A DNA stretch of 64,000 nucleotides from Rhexocercosporidium sp. MPI-PUGE-AT-0058 (GCA_020746875.1 JAGTJL010000003.1:372001-436000), one strand, 5' to 3'; shown: positions 34,120 through 45,997, counted from the stretch's first letter. The notes: generated by a model from the sequence alone, not told the origin. Program-made: numbers and translations.

Positions 34120-35147
34120 ATGAGCTTCTTTAATAAACTGTTCAAAACTAGAGACGGGGACACATATGCATACGACTATGTTCCTGCTAGCGATAACAAG
34201 ACGACTTTCCTCCTGATACATGGGTATCCTTCATCACGACACGACTGGAGGTACCAAGTCTCCGACCTGACTGAAGCTGGCTATGGAGTTATTGCACCTG
34301 ACTGTCTTGGTTACGGGGACAGTGATAAGCGTGTCGATATTGAAGCATACCGCTTGAAGCGTCTGAGTGGGCACTTTGCAGAGTTACTGGATCACGAGAG
34401 CATAAAACAGGTTGTGGGTGTTGGGCATGATTGGGGTTCGATGGTACTATCTCGATTCGTTGTCTGGCACCCAGAGCTTGTTCACAAGCTGGTGTTCCTT
34501 TCAGCGGGATATTGTGCCCCCGGAATATTCTTCGATGTCGATGGGCTGAATGTCATCAGTCAATCGCAGCTTGGATACATGCAACTAGGATACTGGTACT
34601 TCTTCAACTCATATGACGCCGAGGAAATCATAACCAGAAATGTGTGTTGCCCTTGCGTTCTCAACATGTCAAGGTGCTGACACTTCACAAGCTCGAGTCA
34701 TTCTTTCACTTGGCATACCCCAATAATAACGAAATATGGATTACCAGCCTTGCCGCGATCAACGGGACACGCTCGTGGTTGACTGGCAATACGAAATCTC
34801 CTCTTCCGGCCTGGCTCACTGAAGAAGATAAAATCATATGGCTCCGAATCAACAGTCAGAAAGACACAGTTGCGGCATCACTGAACTACTACCGATCGCT
34901 CATGCGTGGGACACAGGCATCTGACGAGGAGCCATTGACAGATGCAGATCGGACGCTCAAGGTACCAGTGCTAGGTTTATGTGGCGGCGAGGATATGGTC
35001 ACGAGGGCGGATCAGATAGGATTGGGTACCAAGCCATTTGCGAGCAAGGGCTATACTGAGCAGGTGTTCGAGGGTGCAGGTCATTGGATTATGTTGGAGA
35101 AAAGACAGGAGGTTAGCAAGGCCTTGCTAGATTTCGTGGGAAGCTGA
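34120..35147 (+). CDS. Alpha/beta hydrolase, epoxide hydrolase-like
   Basis: Exons 34120-34641 and 34692-35147 (50-bp intron, GTGTGT donor) encode 325 aa. The oxyanion-hole motif LIHGYPSSRHDW and the nucleophile elbow GVGHDWGSMV with aspartate (not serine) identify the epoxide hydrolase/haloalkane dehalogenase branch. VLGLCGGEDMV carries the acid region and GAGHWIMLE the catalytic histidine. No signal peptide is present, so a cytosolic enzyme is expected. In the cluster it could open an epoxide made by the neighbouring P450; this is inference from context. Its 3' end faces the P450 gene 209 bp away. Confidence 0.88.
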
Positions 35148-35356
35148 GGCAAACATTCCACTTAAGATGCTTGAAGTGTTCTAAATAGGGCTTAACATTT
35201 GCGAACAGAATGCAATGTAAACTTGTTCCTGCATATCCCACTGTGACAATCCTCCATTTCTTGAAACAAATGTCACACCCAACCCAGGCTGGTCAGCACT
35301 CTATTCCTTGCTCCTCTTTTTCAAAGTAATGAGAAAACGGCCACACTTTACAAAAG

Positions 35357-37214
35357 TTAGCGACGCTTACCACCACAGCAGTTCCTCAGCAAGTTCTCGC
35401 CGGATCTCAACCCCCAAGAAATTTGTTCAGAACCGGAAGGTCTTAGAAGCAAAAAGAGAGGATTTATACATACAGGCTCATCAAGTGTCACTTTGCGGAC
35501 GTTTGGGGGCCTTTCTGGAAGTCGCACAAAATCATAATCCAAAAGCAGGCGTGTCAGGACTAGCTTTAGCAGGTTACTCGTAAACCATCGTCCTGGGCAT
35601 GCTGCTCGGCCAAGACCAAAGTTGAGGAAGGCTGGTGAAATGTCAGTCACCTTCAGGTGATCTGGATCTTTCATGGAACGGCGCGGATTGAAGCCACCTG
35701 GATAAGCTGTCTCATCACGCTGGTAGGCTTTGATAGGCGCCGCAAGCAATGCCCCTTGAGGAACATGTGTACCATCAGAAAAGGTGAACCCTCCTTTTTT
35801 GCCTACTATCCTTTCAAGCCCAGTCTCCCCAATGGGATTGTATCGGATGCTCTCGCGAATGAGTGAGTCCATGAGGTTGAGTCGTTGGAAGAAGTCGTGC
35901 GAGAATCCATCACCCATACTCATTTCGGTGTCTATTTCCGCACGCAGGTCGGCAATCATGGTCTCGAAGTCACTTTCTGGCATTGATATTAAATCGTAGA
36001 CTAAGTTGGTCGTGGTCACAAGATTTGTGTATGACTGGACAAAGTTGAGGACCATCATTCTAGCCACAATAACTAACGGGTCATATTCGGCTGCTGCGTT
36101 GCTGTCTCTTTTCGCTGCCACAATGATTGCACTCAGCATGTCGTTCTGGATTGCAGTGTTAATATGGCATTCTGGTAATATGGTTTTCTTCATACTCACA
36201 GGCAAATTTGGCTCATCGCCCTTCTCCTCGGCAGCATCGACAATGACCATCCGTTCCTTAATGATGGGTACTGCGTGTTTGGCGGCGGTCTCAATATGTC
36301 TCATCAATGGTCGGCATACCAAGGGTAGCAATAATCTAATATGACTGCATTTAGCAAATGCCATCTTAGTAGCCAATATAAGTGAACTTCGGTTACTTAC
36401 GGGCGAAGCATGTTGGGAATGAAACGGGCATACAATGCCGACGCAAAAAACGTGGCAGCATACGCTGCCGTCGCATCCTGATATTCCTGGTTTCGACACA
36501 AAGGGCAACCGGAGATGACCCTATTCGCTGACCGACTCAGAAGTTGGTTGGCAGTATCCCACATGTTGATCTTGGCCTCGCCATTCGGCCCAACTTGTGG
36601 CTCGATAACCTCCTTGATTGAAGTTGCCATCTCTTCGTTCACCATCTCCATCTTATCTGCAAGCTTTTGATAGAGTTCTTTATGAACAACATTTCTGTAT
36701 ACGGAATGTATCACGATATGCGCGCCCAATGTCGTATAGTCAGGTACTAGAGCTTGCAATGTGTATCTTTTAAGAGATATGTCATTCTCAGGCTGACGGA
36801 CATATTCATTCAGTAGCGCTTTCGGGACCATGAGCATGAAGCCTGTGCTACAATGAGGAATTGGCACCAGATTGATTTTTCCATGAGTGGCTCCACGAAT
36901 CTACAATAATTAATTCTATCAGAGACGAGTACTTCCTAGAGGAGGAATTTGGCCCATCTTACTTTGTGGTGAATGTCTACAAACAACTCCTCGGATTTGA
37001 ATGCAACATTCCATGTAGATTTGAGGAACGACCCAACCCCTCTCTTCCCATCGACCCAGTGGAAATTGCGATAATGTGGCGACAGAGCAGCAACTAGTGC
37101 GGGTTTCATGAGATGGTACAACCAAATAGCTAAGATTCCAATTGGTATGTAAAACATGAAACGAAGCAAAAGCGCCTGGACTCCACCCGTAAGTACATTT
37201 TCCATCATGATCAC
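35357..37214 (-). CDS. Cytochrome P450 monooxygenase
   Basis: Exons 37214-36963, 36900-36401 and 36344-35357 encode 579 aa. The N-terminus has a membrane anchor (LLLRFMFYIPIGILAIWLYHL). The ExxR motif is ESIR (415-418), and the heme loop FGLGRAACPG places the cysteine ligand at residue 500. The I-helix segment (VLNFVQSYTNLVTTT) keeps the threonine but lacks the standard AGxDTT pattern, as in several fungal P450s of the ent-kaurene-oxidase-like type. The protein ends with an unusually long basic tail (NCCGGKRR). The acceptor of exon 3 could be the CAG used here or a TAG 9 bp downstream; both keep the frame. The start could also be one of two ATGs just inside. It is probably an ER-anchored tailoring oxidase of the cluster. 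Confidence 0.88.
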
Positions 37215-38361
37215 AGTTGGTAGCAGTGGATGCTATTTTTCAGATTGCCAAAACAAGTGTGACTTGCGGCAGAAGCGTGCGTTGTTGATGCGGCGAGGAA
37301 CCAAAAGAGAGCTCCAAATGCTGTAGATGATCGTCGGTTCGCTTACCACTGTGGGATTTTGGTGCCACATGCAAGCTGTCAGCGTGCGGGGCGCTAAGGG
37401 GGCAAGAAATTAATTGACTAGACACTAAGACAAGCCCATATGAAGGTCTTTATGGGTTGAGTAAATTCATTTCGGATCTTCGCAGACAGTGTCAGGAGGA
37501 GACATCGCACTCAATGCCTGTGCTTTCGCTTGGAAAGCTACCTCTCGCTTAATTTGTTTACTTTCGCTTAACATTCTATTGTCTCTTGAGACAGTTGATG
37601 GATGACACGGAGACTCACAAAATTATGTATACTCAATCAGCAACAGCATGTATTCAAGTAATCTGTGTTTGTTGGCGACTTCTTCTTTCCAAGAAGGATG
37701 GCCCATAAAAAGTGCAACGTAGTCTGCATCTTACATGAACGAGCGAGCCAATAGAGGGGGCTCCGCAGCATACTCCGTCTTTTAGGATAGTGTGAGACCT
37801 AAAAGGTGGGGGGGCGGGGGGGCACAACGCCTTTGTGATAAAGGATGACAGTATTCCTGAATCAGGATTTCCGGCGCCTGCCAATGCTTTCTGACGCTGC
37901 CACGGATCCAAAAACTTGCGGATAGCTGTGGGTAAGTCAGATCCTGGCACCAAACTACGCTACTGTGTGCGGTTCTCTCTGATGTTAGGCCGCGGAATTC
38001 CGGTACCACAAGCTTAACCGGTCAACTTGTCCATGTTGAGTGTACCGCCCGAGCATATTCAAAATATCATGGATTTGGTGCAGTACTCGTCCTCCCCCAC
38101 TCTGAAAAACTGGAGCCACAGGCAAGTGTATTGGGGAGTATTCAACGAACAATGAGACCCGGAGATTTACTCCAGGGAACTTCGTGGTGGTCAGAGAACT
38201 TCACGTAATGCGTAAGTGTGCATGAGCTAATAAACTGGAAGTGGAGGATGTGCGATGATCTCCGATGGCTGCCTAATTCGTATCTCGGATTTTATTAATA
38301 CCTAGGGAGAAGAAGGAAACAAAGAGACAGAGTTAGGTGCGTCATCTAAACCACTAGAATA
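37215..38361. promoter_or_regulatory. Divergent intergenic region of P450 and UbiA genes
   Basis: 1147 bp between divergent starts. A G-homopolymer-rich patch (GGGGGGGCGGGGGGG) lies near 37808-37822. No gene is apparent. Confidence 0.45.
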
Positions 38362-39371
38362 ATGTCTCGTACAAATTTGTTCCAGAGTCTAGGCCTTGTT
38401 CCAGCATTGATGGGTCTGGGCCACCTAGCACCTGCGATAGGGGCCATCCATACAGCCACAGGCTCGTATCAGTTTCCAGGCAGAGTTCTTGGGCTTATTG
38501 GCACTGTCTCAGCCCTGGTGGATTGTAAGTGTTCGACAGAGATCTTCCGAGTGCATCGTCCCTTGCTAACGACGATTGTACTACATAGCGATTGATAAAT
38601 ATAAAGATACACCGCTATCAAGGAGACCTCGAAAATGGATTTGGAAGACCTGGACATGTATTCTATGGTCTGTTGTGCTCGCTTGTGCGGCAATATCGGG
38701 CTTTCAGACCGTGTTTCTAGTCGGCAGAGCCTTGCCCCTAGGCATTCTGTGGAGTGCTCGTTGCATACCGCAATATTCAAAGTCAGATGGTCTATCTCTG
38801 ATCAAACCTAAGATATTGGTGGGTGCCTGCTACATTCTCATATCATTTAGTTGAACTAACAATAGAGATCGTTTAGCTTGGCGAGGCAAAATCACTTGTT
38901 GTTGCAATATGTATGGCAAGTGTGTCAGCACAAGCAAGCATAGCTTATTACTGCCAAACATCCGGATATAAATGCAGCGATGAGGCTCTACAAACGAAGA
39001 GCGTCCAGCTGGCATGCTTGTATCAATTCTTGCGGGAGACCGCTTGCGATGTCAGGGACATTGATGAAGATACCAAAGAGGGTCTGGTTACCTTGCCCGT
39101 GAAGCTTGGAAAACGAAACACACTACTTGTGATGTTGCTTCTGGGCCTACTACTGGATCTAACCTTAACCCAAAGCGTGGTTTTCACGGCGGCACATGGC
39201 GTTGTTGTGGATCCTTCGCTGTTTGCTCACTCAATTCTGCGGATTGGGTCGACAATCGCAGCTTATTTGCTGATCTTACAATATCCAAGAGGAAATGTTT
39301 GGGCTTGGGGAACCATGTCACTCTTTGGACTTGTCCCTGTCCTGTCTGCGCAGGAGGATCTACTGGGATGA
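38362..39371 (+). CDS. UbiA-family membrane prenyltransferase (or UbiA-type terpene cyclase)
   Basis: Exons 38362-38524, 38589-38818 and 38877-39371 give 295 aa. Both aspartate-rich motifs of the UbiA superfamily are intact. The first, DSIDKYKD (DxxDxxxD), is completed by the first splice and followed by RRPRK. The second is RETACDVRDIDED, followed by EGLVTLPVKLGK. Several hydrophobic helices surround them (ILWSVVLACAAISGF, TLLVMLLLGLLLDLTL, GSTIAAYLLIL). Members transfer polyprenyl groups from diphosphates to acceptors in membranes; some fungal members act as membrane-bound terpene cyclases in biosynthetic clusters. The part before the first motif is shorter than in most members, so an additional upstream exon is possible. 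Context (P450, hydrolase, acyltransferase, DMATS) favours secondary metabolism over quinone synthesis. Confidence 0.82.
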
Positions 39372-39612
39372 TGAGAAGTTACTGTGTCTTTAAATCAGAT
39401 GTAGATTGGGATCGATGAGATAACCAGAAGTTAGACAATTTAAATTTCGAATACCTTTGTGCAAAACCCATCGCGTATACTATGACAGCAATGCAATTAA
39501 GAAGGCAACATCGTTGTTAAAACTTAACCTGAGAACCCCTCCTTTCGCAGCCTGAAGTTCAGCGATATCGTCAACTATTTTCTTTCCAGCTCGCACCCAG
39601 CAAAGTGTTGAT

Positions 39613-41135
39613 CTAAGCGAATCTGTCGAAGAATTCCATCAAATCGGACCACATCTTTCCTGGTATCGAAATTGACAACCAGGTATTGCTATCGTAGTCT
39701 TTTCCCACAACAACAAAAACGCTTGAGATGACCGAGACCGTATTGTGTGATGGGTCAGAAGCTTGATAGTAAATTGGGTGTCCCCGTTTACTCTGCGATG
39801 AGTTTGGACTTGCGTCTCGCACCACTGCTGGGCTGAAATCCATTTTGTCTAACAGATACCCTTTGGACCAGTTTGACATGAATTGGGTGGCCATGTCTTT
39901 GTCCCCGAATATGACTGGCATTCTACTTGTCTTCATAGACTCCACAGACAGTGATGCAGCCGCCTTTATCTGTTCCTCGCTCGTCTGAGTTACAATTGCC
40001 TCGCGCACCAACAGTGCCAGCTGCCCTAGAGGCATTTCCACAGCCTTGTCAGCATGGCAAAAGAAGAAAATATTTGATGGCGAGTTTTGGATGTAGGCTG
40101 CGTTTTGACGGAAAACCGATTTGACACGAGATCGAGGATCTGCAGCCATGATAGTTGCTGTCTCGCGAACTGATCCAAGACCCTGATATTGGGCAAGCGT
40201 CTTGCAGGCCAAAGCCGTTAAAACGTCCCCTTCGCTAATGAAGGGTTTAAATTCTGAGGAAAGTGCATCGCCACCCTCGGTGATCTGACTTCTTGCTTCC
40301 TGCATTATCGCTTGCAGTACATGCTTGGGAATGCATACTGTACGTGACTCCAAGTCCGAGCAGCGCCACGACTCAAACAGACTTCGCAATCCCCAGTACT
40401 TAAATCGCCAACCGTCGAGAATCCGGTCTGCTAGGACGTGGCGTTGCTTCTTTGTTGGGCTTAGTAGTTCCTCAAAAGCGTCCTCGCGATATCCGATCAT
40501 AGGGGCCACTGCCTCCGGCTTTCCGGCGAGGACGAGGCTCCATGCCTCGATTATAGAAGCCAAACCCACAAGATCGGTTGATATATGTGTAAGTGTTAGA
40601 GATACTAGAGTACCATCTGTGAAAGTCTGCACATGTAGACAAAACTGGGGTGCGCCTAGGTAGACAAAATCGTCTAGATTCCGAGGGGTCTCAGGGCTCA
40701 TTCCAAGGGAGCAAAACTCCTTAGGACCAGGGTAAGTAGCGATTTTTCCTGTCGGTTGCGGCATTCTAGATGCCAAGGGGTGCTCCGCCAAGGGGATATT
40801 GTGAGCTTCTCTGCTGAAAAGCACGGCTGGTCGGTCCTCCGTGGGTGGGTTTGGAACGTGGATTTCCAAACCACCGTCAGCCTACAGTTTTGATTAGCAT
40901 CGAACGGCATTTCACAATGATCCGAGGGGGTTTGCGAGGTCTCTTGTTACTTACTCGATACCTGAACCTTCCGCTAAATTTTCGCCAGCCTTCCATCTGG
41001 AAAAGTTGTGACAAGGCATCATGGAGCTTAGAAGGATCCAACACATCGGCGAACTTAAAAGTCGCTAGGTATCGAATGAAAATCAGCTCCGATGGTGAAG
41101 GGAAAAATCAGTGGAACATGTTTTGAGAGGAACAT
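39613..41135 (-). CDS. BAHD-type acyltransferase, 5' end frameshifted
   Basis: Main exon 40881-39613 (423 codons) plus upstream exon ending at 40955, joined over a 73-bp intron (GTAAGT...GTAG). The HxxxD catalytic motif is HISTD, in LTLTHISTDLVGL; a VVRDASPN segment and the late IPGKMWSDL resemble fungal trichothecene-acetyltransferase-like enzymes, which use acyl-CoA. The upstream exon has the conserved start-of-domain block SPSELIFIRYLATF. In that frame a TGA lies only a few codons before it (41110-41108). An ATG at 41135 opens a suitable N-terminus in another frame, and the two frames meet at a T5C3 run near 41100. So the gene has either a one-base frameshift there or a sequence error. The next in-frame ATG (40996) would remove the first strand of the fold. 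The gene is convergent with the UbiA gene, 241 bp apart. Confidence 0.7.
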
Positions 41136-43592
41136 TTCATATCTGCCTGAGAAGGAAAATAAGAGATTTCTAATGCCTACCCACTAAAATTATTCCCCGC
41201 GTCGCCGCCGAATCATCGAAGAAATGAACAGGAATAACCTCATCTGTCGGAACGATAGATGGAAGTTGTCGTTGTTCTTTCCTGAAGAACGGAAGATTTG
41301 GGAACATTTTGAATACTTGAATAAGATTGTCGCAGAGTCAGAGGATTACTCTAGCTATGATGTATGTGAAGGATGTGAGTTGGTGCGAAAGCAGGTTGTA
41401 AAGTCTAGGTAAGCGCGGTGTCCATGTCTCCTCCCCCTTCCCCCCACAACAAGTGGCCCGGAAAATAATTGTCCCGAACTCATCTATCAACAAGTGATTT
41501 AAACTCGAAATAGTTGACCTTTGTATATTGTTTCAATGCCTTAGGAAATATGTTATAATTACAATATAATAGCTGCTCTTTAAAGAGTCCAACTCGTCGT
41601 TCGTGAACCGCGATCTCAGATGTGGCTGATTGTCAAACCAGGCAAAGTCATGGTGCATCTTTATCCTCAGTCACTGAGAAACTTACCAACAGACACAGAA
41701 CAAAAACAGCGAATGTGTCAGTATCTACAATGCATTCAGACATACTATCGAGTCAAGGACATCAGAGGAAGAGAGGAACCGATAGTTGTCAGGAAAGGAG
41801 ATATTACCAGGCTCAGCTCAAGAAAATATCCGGCCATTTGCATTGTACGACTCTGCGTGCAACAGAAGTGGGATCACCCGTACGGAACTGGACCGTCTTG
41901 TCGAGCTGGAGGGGTGCACCGCAACGCCTCGTGGCAAGTGAGAGGAAGATTGCTCTGAAAGCGGCCAAAAGAGGACAGTCGAAACAGTTGATGGTTTTCT
42001 GGAATTAGAGGTCCGTAACCAGGTAAAGTTATGCTACAGAGTCGGCGTAGGGCGCAAATCGACCAAGGTCCACAAAACTTGGTTCTTTGTTGCAAACCAC
42101 CCGGATTCTTCCTTCCAAATTATATTGGGAAAGGATTTCCCAAGCCTTCATCGGGGATTTCAAGCCTCGCGCTTGTTTCTATTTCTCACTCCTCGACTAC
42201 TAAGGGTATGTAACCGATGCATTGTTTGTTTAACCGAAGCATTCACTAAACCAACACATTCGAATCCTACTAATAGTGTATAGTCCAAAGAGCCGAAGAC
42301 CAAGTTCGCCGCCAACAGCATGAAGAGAGGATGCAGCTCAAGAAGGCCGAAAAGGAGAGAGCCAAACAGATCAAAGCGAACAAGGAGAGCCGCTGGCGGT
42401 GCAAGTGGCTCTTCGCCGTCTACAAATTCGTCAAATACAACAGGCGGCTGATGGCTCTTTTCACCCTTAGGAGCGTCCGCTGTTTTCAAGTGCACATCCA
42501 AACGATTCATCTGAGATAAAATCCTTCTCATGTTGATCAGGTAGAGTGTGATGCTGGGCATATCTTTAGCGAAGCCGTCCTGATCCAGTTCACCGACGGG
42601 TCAACACCAGAGACCCAGGTATCAGAACCCCCATACTGAGTTCGCATGACAACACTGGTTGCTCTCGGGATCGGCTATTCAGCGTCGCTTTTTGTGTTTA
42701 TTTCTAGGGGCTTTTTTTGGTCCGATTTGTGCCTGCAATGTTCCTCTTATATAAAAATACCGGCGTTCTTGGGCATCCGTATCGAGTCTTTCAGAATTTT
42801 ATTCAAGATGGACAGACTTTGTGTATTAGAAATGTAGAACAGACAGCGGGTCGGGGTATTGGAGGACGAGATCAACTTTGTCAACGAAAATTCCTGCAGA
42901 ACGGATGTAACGTGAATCTTAGTTCTTCTCGAGTATACTGTAGTACCAGTACTTCCCTTTCGTGCTCGGCAGCTGTGGAGGATTCCTCAAGGAGGATTCC
43001 TTCTTGTGAGTGCCTTATTTCCCGAGTAGCGCTTACTGTATCAAAAGTGGAGCCGACATCAACACAAGACTTAATTACCCCTCATCCCCACTCACCACGT
43101 ACAATCAGAGGGGCAACAACCAGTCAATAATACGGAGGGTTACGACACTCCATGCCGTCCGACGAGCCACCTCACTAGCATTGAGTGAACAGGCACTTTG
43201 ATCTTGAATTCGCCAGTGCTTCGATCGTTTCGCCAGGATTGGGGTGACTACCGATGATCTCATCCTCAAGATCATGCGCATTCAATTCGTCTGATCGATA
43301 TCCGGAGGACGGAGGAGCGAGTTGGTTTCCTCGGTGATTGGTTCTGTCAGAGTCTCCATGGGTGGTCTCAATCTTGGATATTTGGTGCCTGATGTAGCAA
43401 CTTCGTGGCGATGCTGTGAGGACCCTGGCCGATGAAGTCTACCCCCACTGCTACTGCGCTGGGTGTACCAAGTAAATTACATAGGCTCGGAGGTAGCTTA
43501 CTTTCGAGTTTCTTCTCTGTGACCTATTTTACTATTTGTTTACTCGAGCGACTAGCGACATAAATTCCATAGCTAGAAGCTTATTTCAAGTC
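41136..43592. other. Region of decayed sequence between acyltransferase and DMATS genes
   Basis: About 2.4 kb of mostly non-coding, partly TE-like DNA. It contains the retropepsin-like relic described separately. An isolated open frame at 41224-41412 (KIWEHFEYLNKIVAESEDY) may be part of the same former gene. Nothing supportable was seen between about 42640 and 43592. Confidence 0.4.
41780..42640 (+). pseudogene. Retropepsin-like (aspartic protease fold) relic
   Basis: One frame from about 41800 reads RPFALYDSACNRSGITRTEL then DRLVELEG, is stopped by TGA at 41939-41941, and continues as EVRNQVKLCYRVGVGRKSTK, KTWFFVANHPDSSF and IILGKDF. The order, with a DSA-type active-site strand, a beta-rich middle and ILGKDF, matches retroviral-type aspartic protease domains found in fungal gag-pol relics and in some host genes. 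Farther on, 42280-42410 encodes a charged helix (VRRQQHEERMQLKKAEKERA). A short possible last exon ends at 42640 (GSTPETQVSEPPY). The internal stop and missing start suggest decay, though an unusual splice pattern is not excluded. Confidence 0.4.
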
Positions 43593-44941
43593 ATGACCAG
43601 GTATGCTTCAAGGGAATATCCATTTGCATCCAGACCAAAACTAAAAGGAAGTCTGCAAGCACCAATGAGTTATCCGCCTCGAAGGCAAAGGAGGATGGAG
43701 TGACTTTCTGGACCAAACATACCAAGCCTGTCCTCGCTTCCCTCCTCGAAGCCGTTGGAAGCTATACCCCAGAGCAGCAGGCATCTCACCTCCAATTTCT
43801 AGAAGAGTATATCATTCCGAGCATGGGCCGCGCCCCGGAGAGCTCTGGTGCCACATCTCTCCTCACACCTAACGGCTCACCTTTCGAGACGAGTCTCAAC
43901 CATAGCGACAACGGCAAGTCGTATGTGCGTTTTTGCTTTGAGCCAGTGTTCCCCGGTTCTGATGGCATTACTGTAAACCCCATTCCGGCCATCGCGAAGA
44001 GGGTAGGCGCCGATATGCGCTGGTTCGATCAATTAGCTGCTGAGTTCTTTCCTTCCGAAGCCGATGCGGCCATTTTGAAAGAGAAGGTACCCAAAGATAC
44101 AATGCATATCCCGAAAGTCTTCCTTGCGTTCGATCTAGGAGAAGAAAAGATCACGATGAAGGCATACTTCTACCCCATTATCAAATACATGACTTCCGCG
44201 CTCAACTCAGACCGGGCTGGCTTTGACCTCATTCGCCGCCTCGATCCACTTGGCTCTTCTTTCGGACCAGCTATCGACCTCATTGAGAATTATCAGAAGC
44301 TGTTGTACCAGGATCCGCCGATGACCGTGGTCATTGGTATTGACTGCGTGAGTCCAGAGGCTGGCGCGCGTATCAAGATCTATATCGACCCCAAGGCCAA
44401 TACATGGAGAACAGTACAGCAACATGTAACACTAGGAGGACAACTGACGGACAAGACAACACTTGATGGCTTGGCTGTCCTGCGTGATTCGTGGAATTTG
44501 TTGATCAACGAGTCGGAAGATAAAGAGATCGAAGATAATTATGTGAAATCGTTTACGGGAACACAGCCATGCAGCAGTGGAGCTTGCTTTAGCTGGGAAC
44601 TGAAGCCTGGCCAGGCACATCCCGATGTCAAAATCTATGTGCCGCTGTGCCAATACTTCAAGAACGACAAAGCCATTACGAGGGCTGTTGAGAACATATA
44701 CCGGAAGCGAGGGTGGGTATGGGGATTCGAGGGAGCATATGAGAAGATCATTTCAGATGCTTTGTGAGTTGAAGTTTAATTACAGGAAAAGTTTGTGGGC
44801 TAACACAGTCACAGTGGAAGCGATGTTGTGGATGATGAGGTTGAGACGCCAACTGTGCACACCTTTGTCTCTTTCAACTTCTCCGAGAAGAAGGGGGCGT
44901 ATATGACTACGTATGTGGCACCTTTTATCAGGTACCCATAA
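43593..44941 (+). CDS. DMATS-type aromatic prenyltransferase
   Basis: Exons 43593-43600, 43660-44763 and 44815-44941 give 412 aa. The first exon is just 8 nt (ATGACCAG) before a GTATGC donor; joining it to CAAG|C at 43660 gives MTSTNELSASKAKEDG, running straight into the family start VTFWTKHTKPVLASLLEA. No other in-frame ATG exists upstream. Family landmarks: SYTPEQQASHLQFLEEYIIP, the SYVRFCFEPV strand, KAYFYPIIK, KIYIDPKANTW, KIYVPLCQYFKND, and the exon 3 ending TFVSFNFSEKKGAYMTTYV. These soluble ABBA-barrel enzymes transfer dimethylallyl groups to indoles or other aromatics. The substrate cannot be inferred; no NRPS partner lies nearby. It may belong to the cluster on its left or stand alone. 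Confidence 0.9.
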
Positions 44942-45997
44942 AGTTGTTTGTAAGCATCGGTCCTTGACTTTCGATGAGTCGCCGGGCCTTGGTGGTCGGT
45001 TGAAATAAGGGTTAAGCGAGCCCCTGAAATGCTATCAGGTCAAGTGTGCCACATTAGGCCTCTTCATAGCCAGACTTCTCTTGATTAAGCATTCTGCGTC
45101 ATAAAAAGAAAAATTCCCAACAACAGATCTGTCATATTATACCGGAGCGAAATGGTAAGCCTCTGATTAGTACTGCTTTTTTCTAGCATCTTGCTTCTCG
45201 CACGTTATGGCTTGAGCCAGGAGCCACTGTACGCAATTACTCAAGCAAACAGACTAAGAAATTGTGAAATACATAGACCGAAGTACTCGAGTATTAATAT
45301 AACTTAAACGTAGAGAGCTGTAGGACAACTTTTAGGTCATGAGTACCTGTAGCTAGGGTGATTGCAACCGTGTAGACGATGTCGGTGGCATTAAGGACCC
45401 TTTCAACCAGCGGACTTTTACGTACACCCAAAACCCAGCCATAACGTATGCTAGTTGAGCCAGGAGCAAGTTTTGGGAATTTGTCGTGCTTCAGTCCCAG
45501 CGCTTTGATCTTCAGTCTCAATTTCCGCAGCGTCAATAGTGACGCCAGAAGCTTCAGCTGTCAACAGCTTCCAATGACCTGTCACATGGAGGAAGTAGGC
45601 AGGCGATGTAGTTGTATGTGACAAACAATGCCACTGTTGATAGAATTTTTCGGACATGTGAGATATGATCAAAATCAACAAGGTGCTCTCGAGTCGCAAG
45701 GGGTTCCAAGATGCCCACCGCCTCCTGATCATCAGCCAAAGCGCCGCGCCCTGTGGCGCCACCCCCCTGGGGAAGCTTGCGCAGGGGCACGCCCGCGGCC
45801 CACGACGCTGTTTCAGCGGCTCGGCAACCGTCACACCGGCACATTATCTTCTCCAGCATCCCCATTACAGTATTTGACGGCGGTTTCCCATCAACTCAAT
45901 TGTGGCAACACCGACCCCAATTGCGACGTTCATTTGACTCTATCTTACCCGCAGAGTCGCAAGCTCCTTCTCCGGTAAACAGAACGAACACAGAACA
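44942..45997. other. Intergenic, no gene supported
   Basis: 1.06 kb between two plus-strand genes. Overlapping open frames on both strands at 45450-45980 reach about 127 codons but are mutually antisense and have no recognisable domain. Confidence 0.45.

Noticed and set aside
37808..37822. G-rich run as a possible regulatory G-quadruplex
   Set aside because: Only one interrupted homopolymer, without the four spaced G-tracts needed for a classical quadruplex; may be assembly-prone.
41445..41490. Possible transposon end (AAGTGGCCCGGAAAATAATT) beside the retropepsin relic
   Set aside because: No inverted partner was found within the next 2 kb.
45451..45978. Overlapping open frames on both strands upstream of the DUF3074 gene
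   Set aside because: Mutually antisense, no domain, no plausible splice extension.
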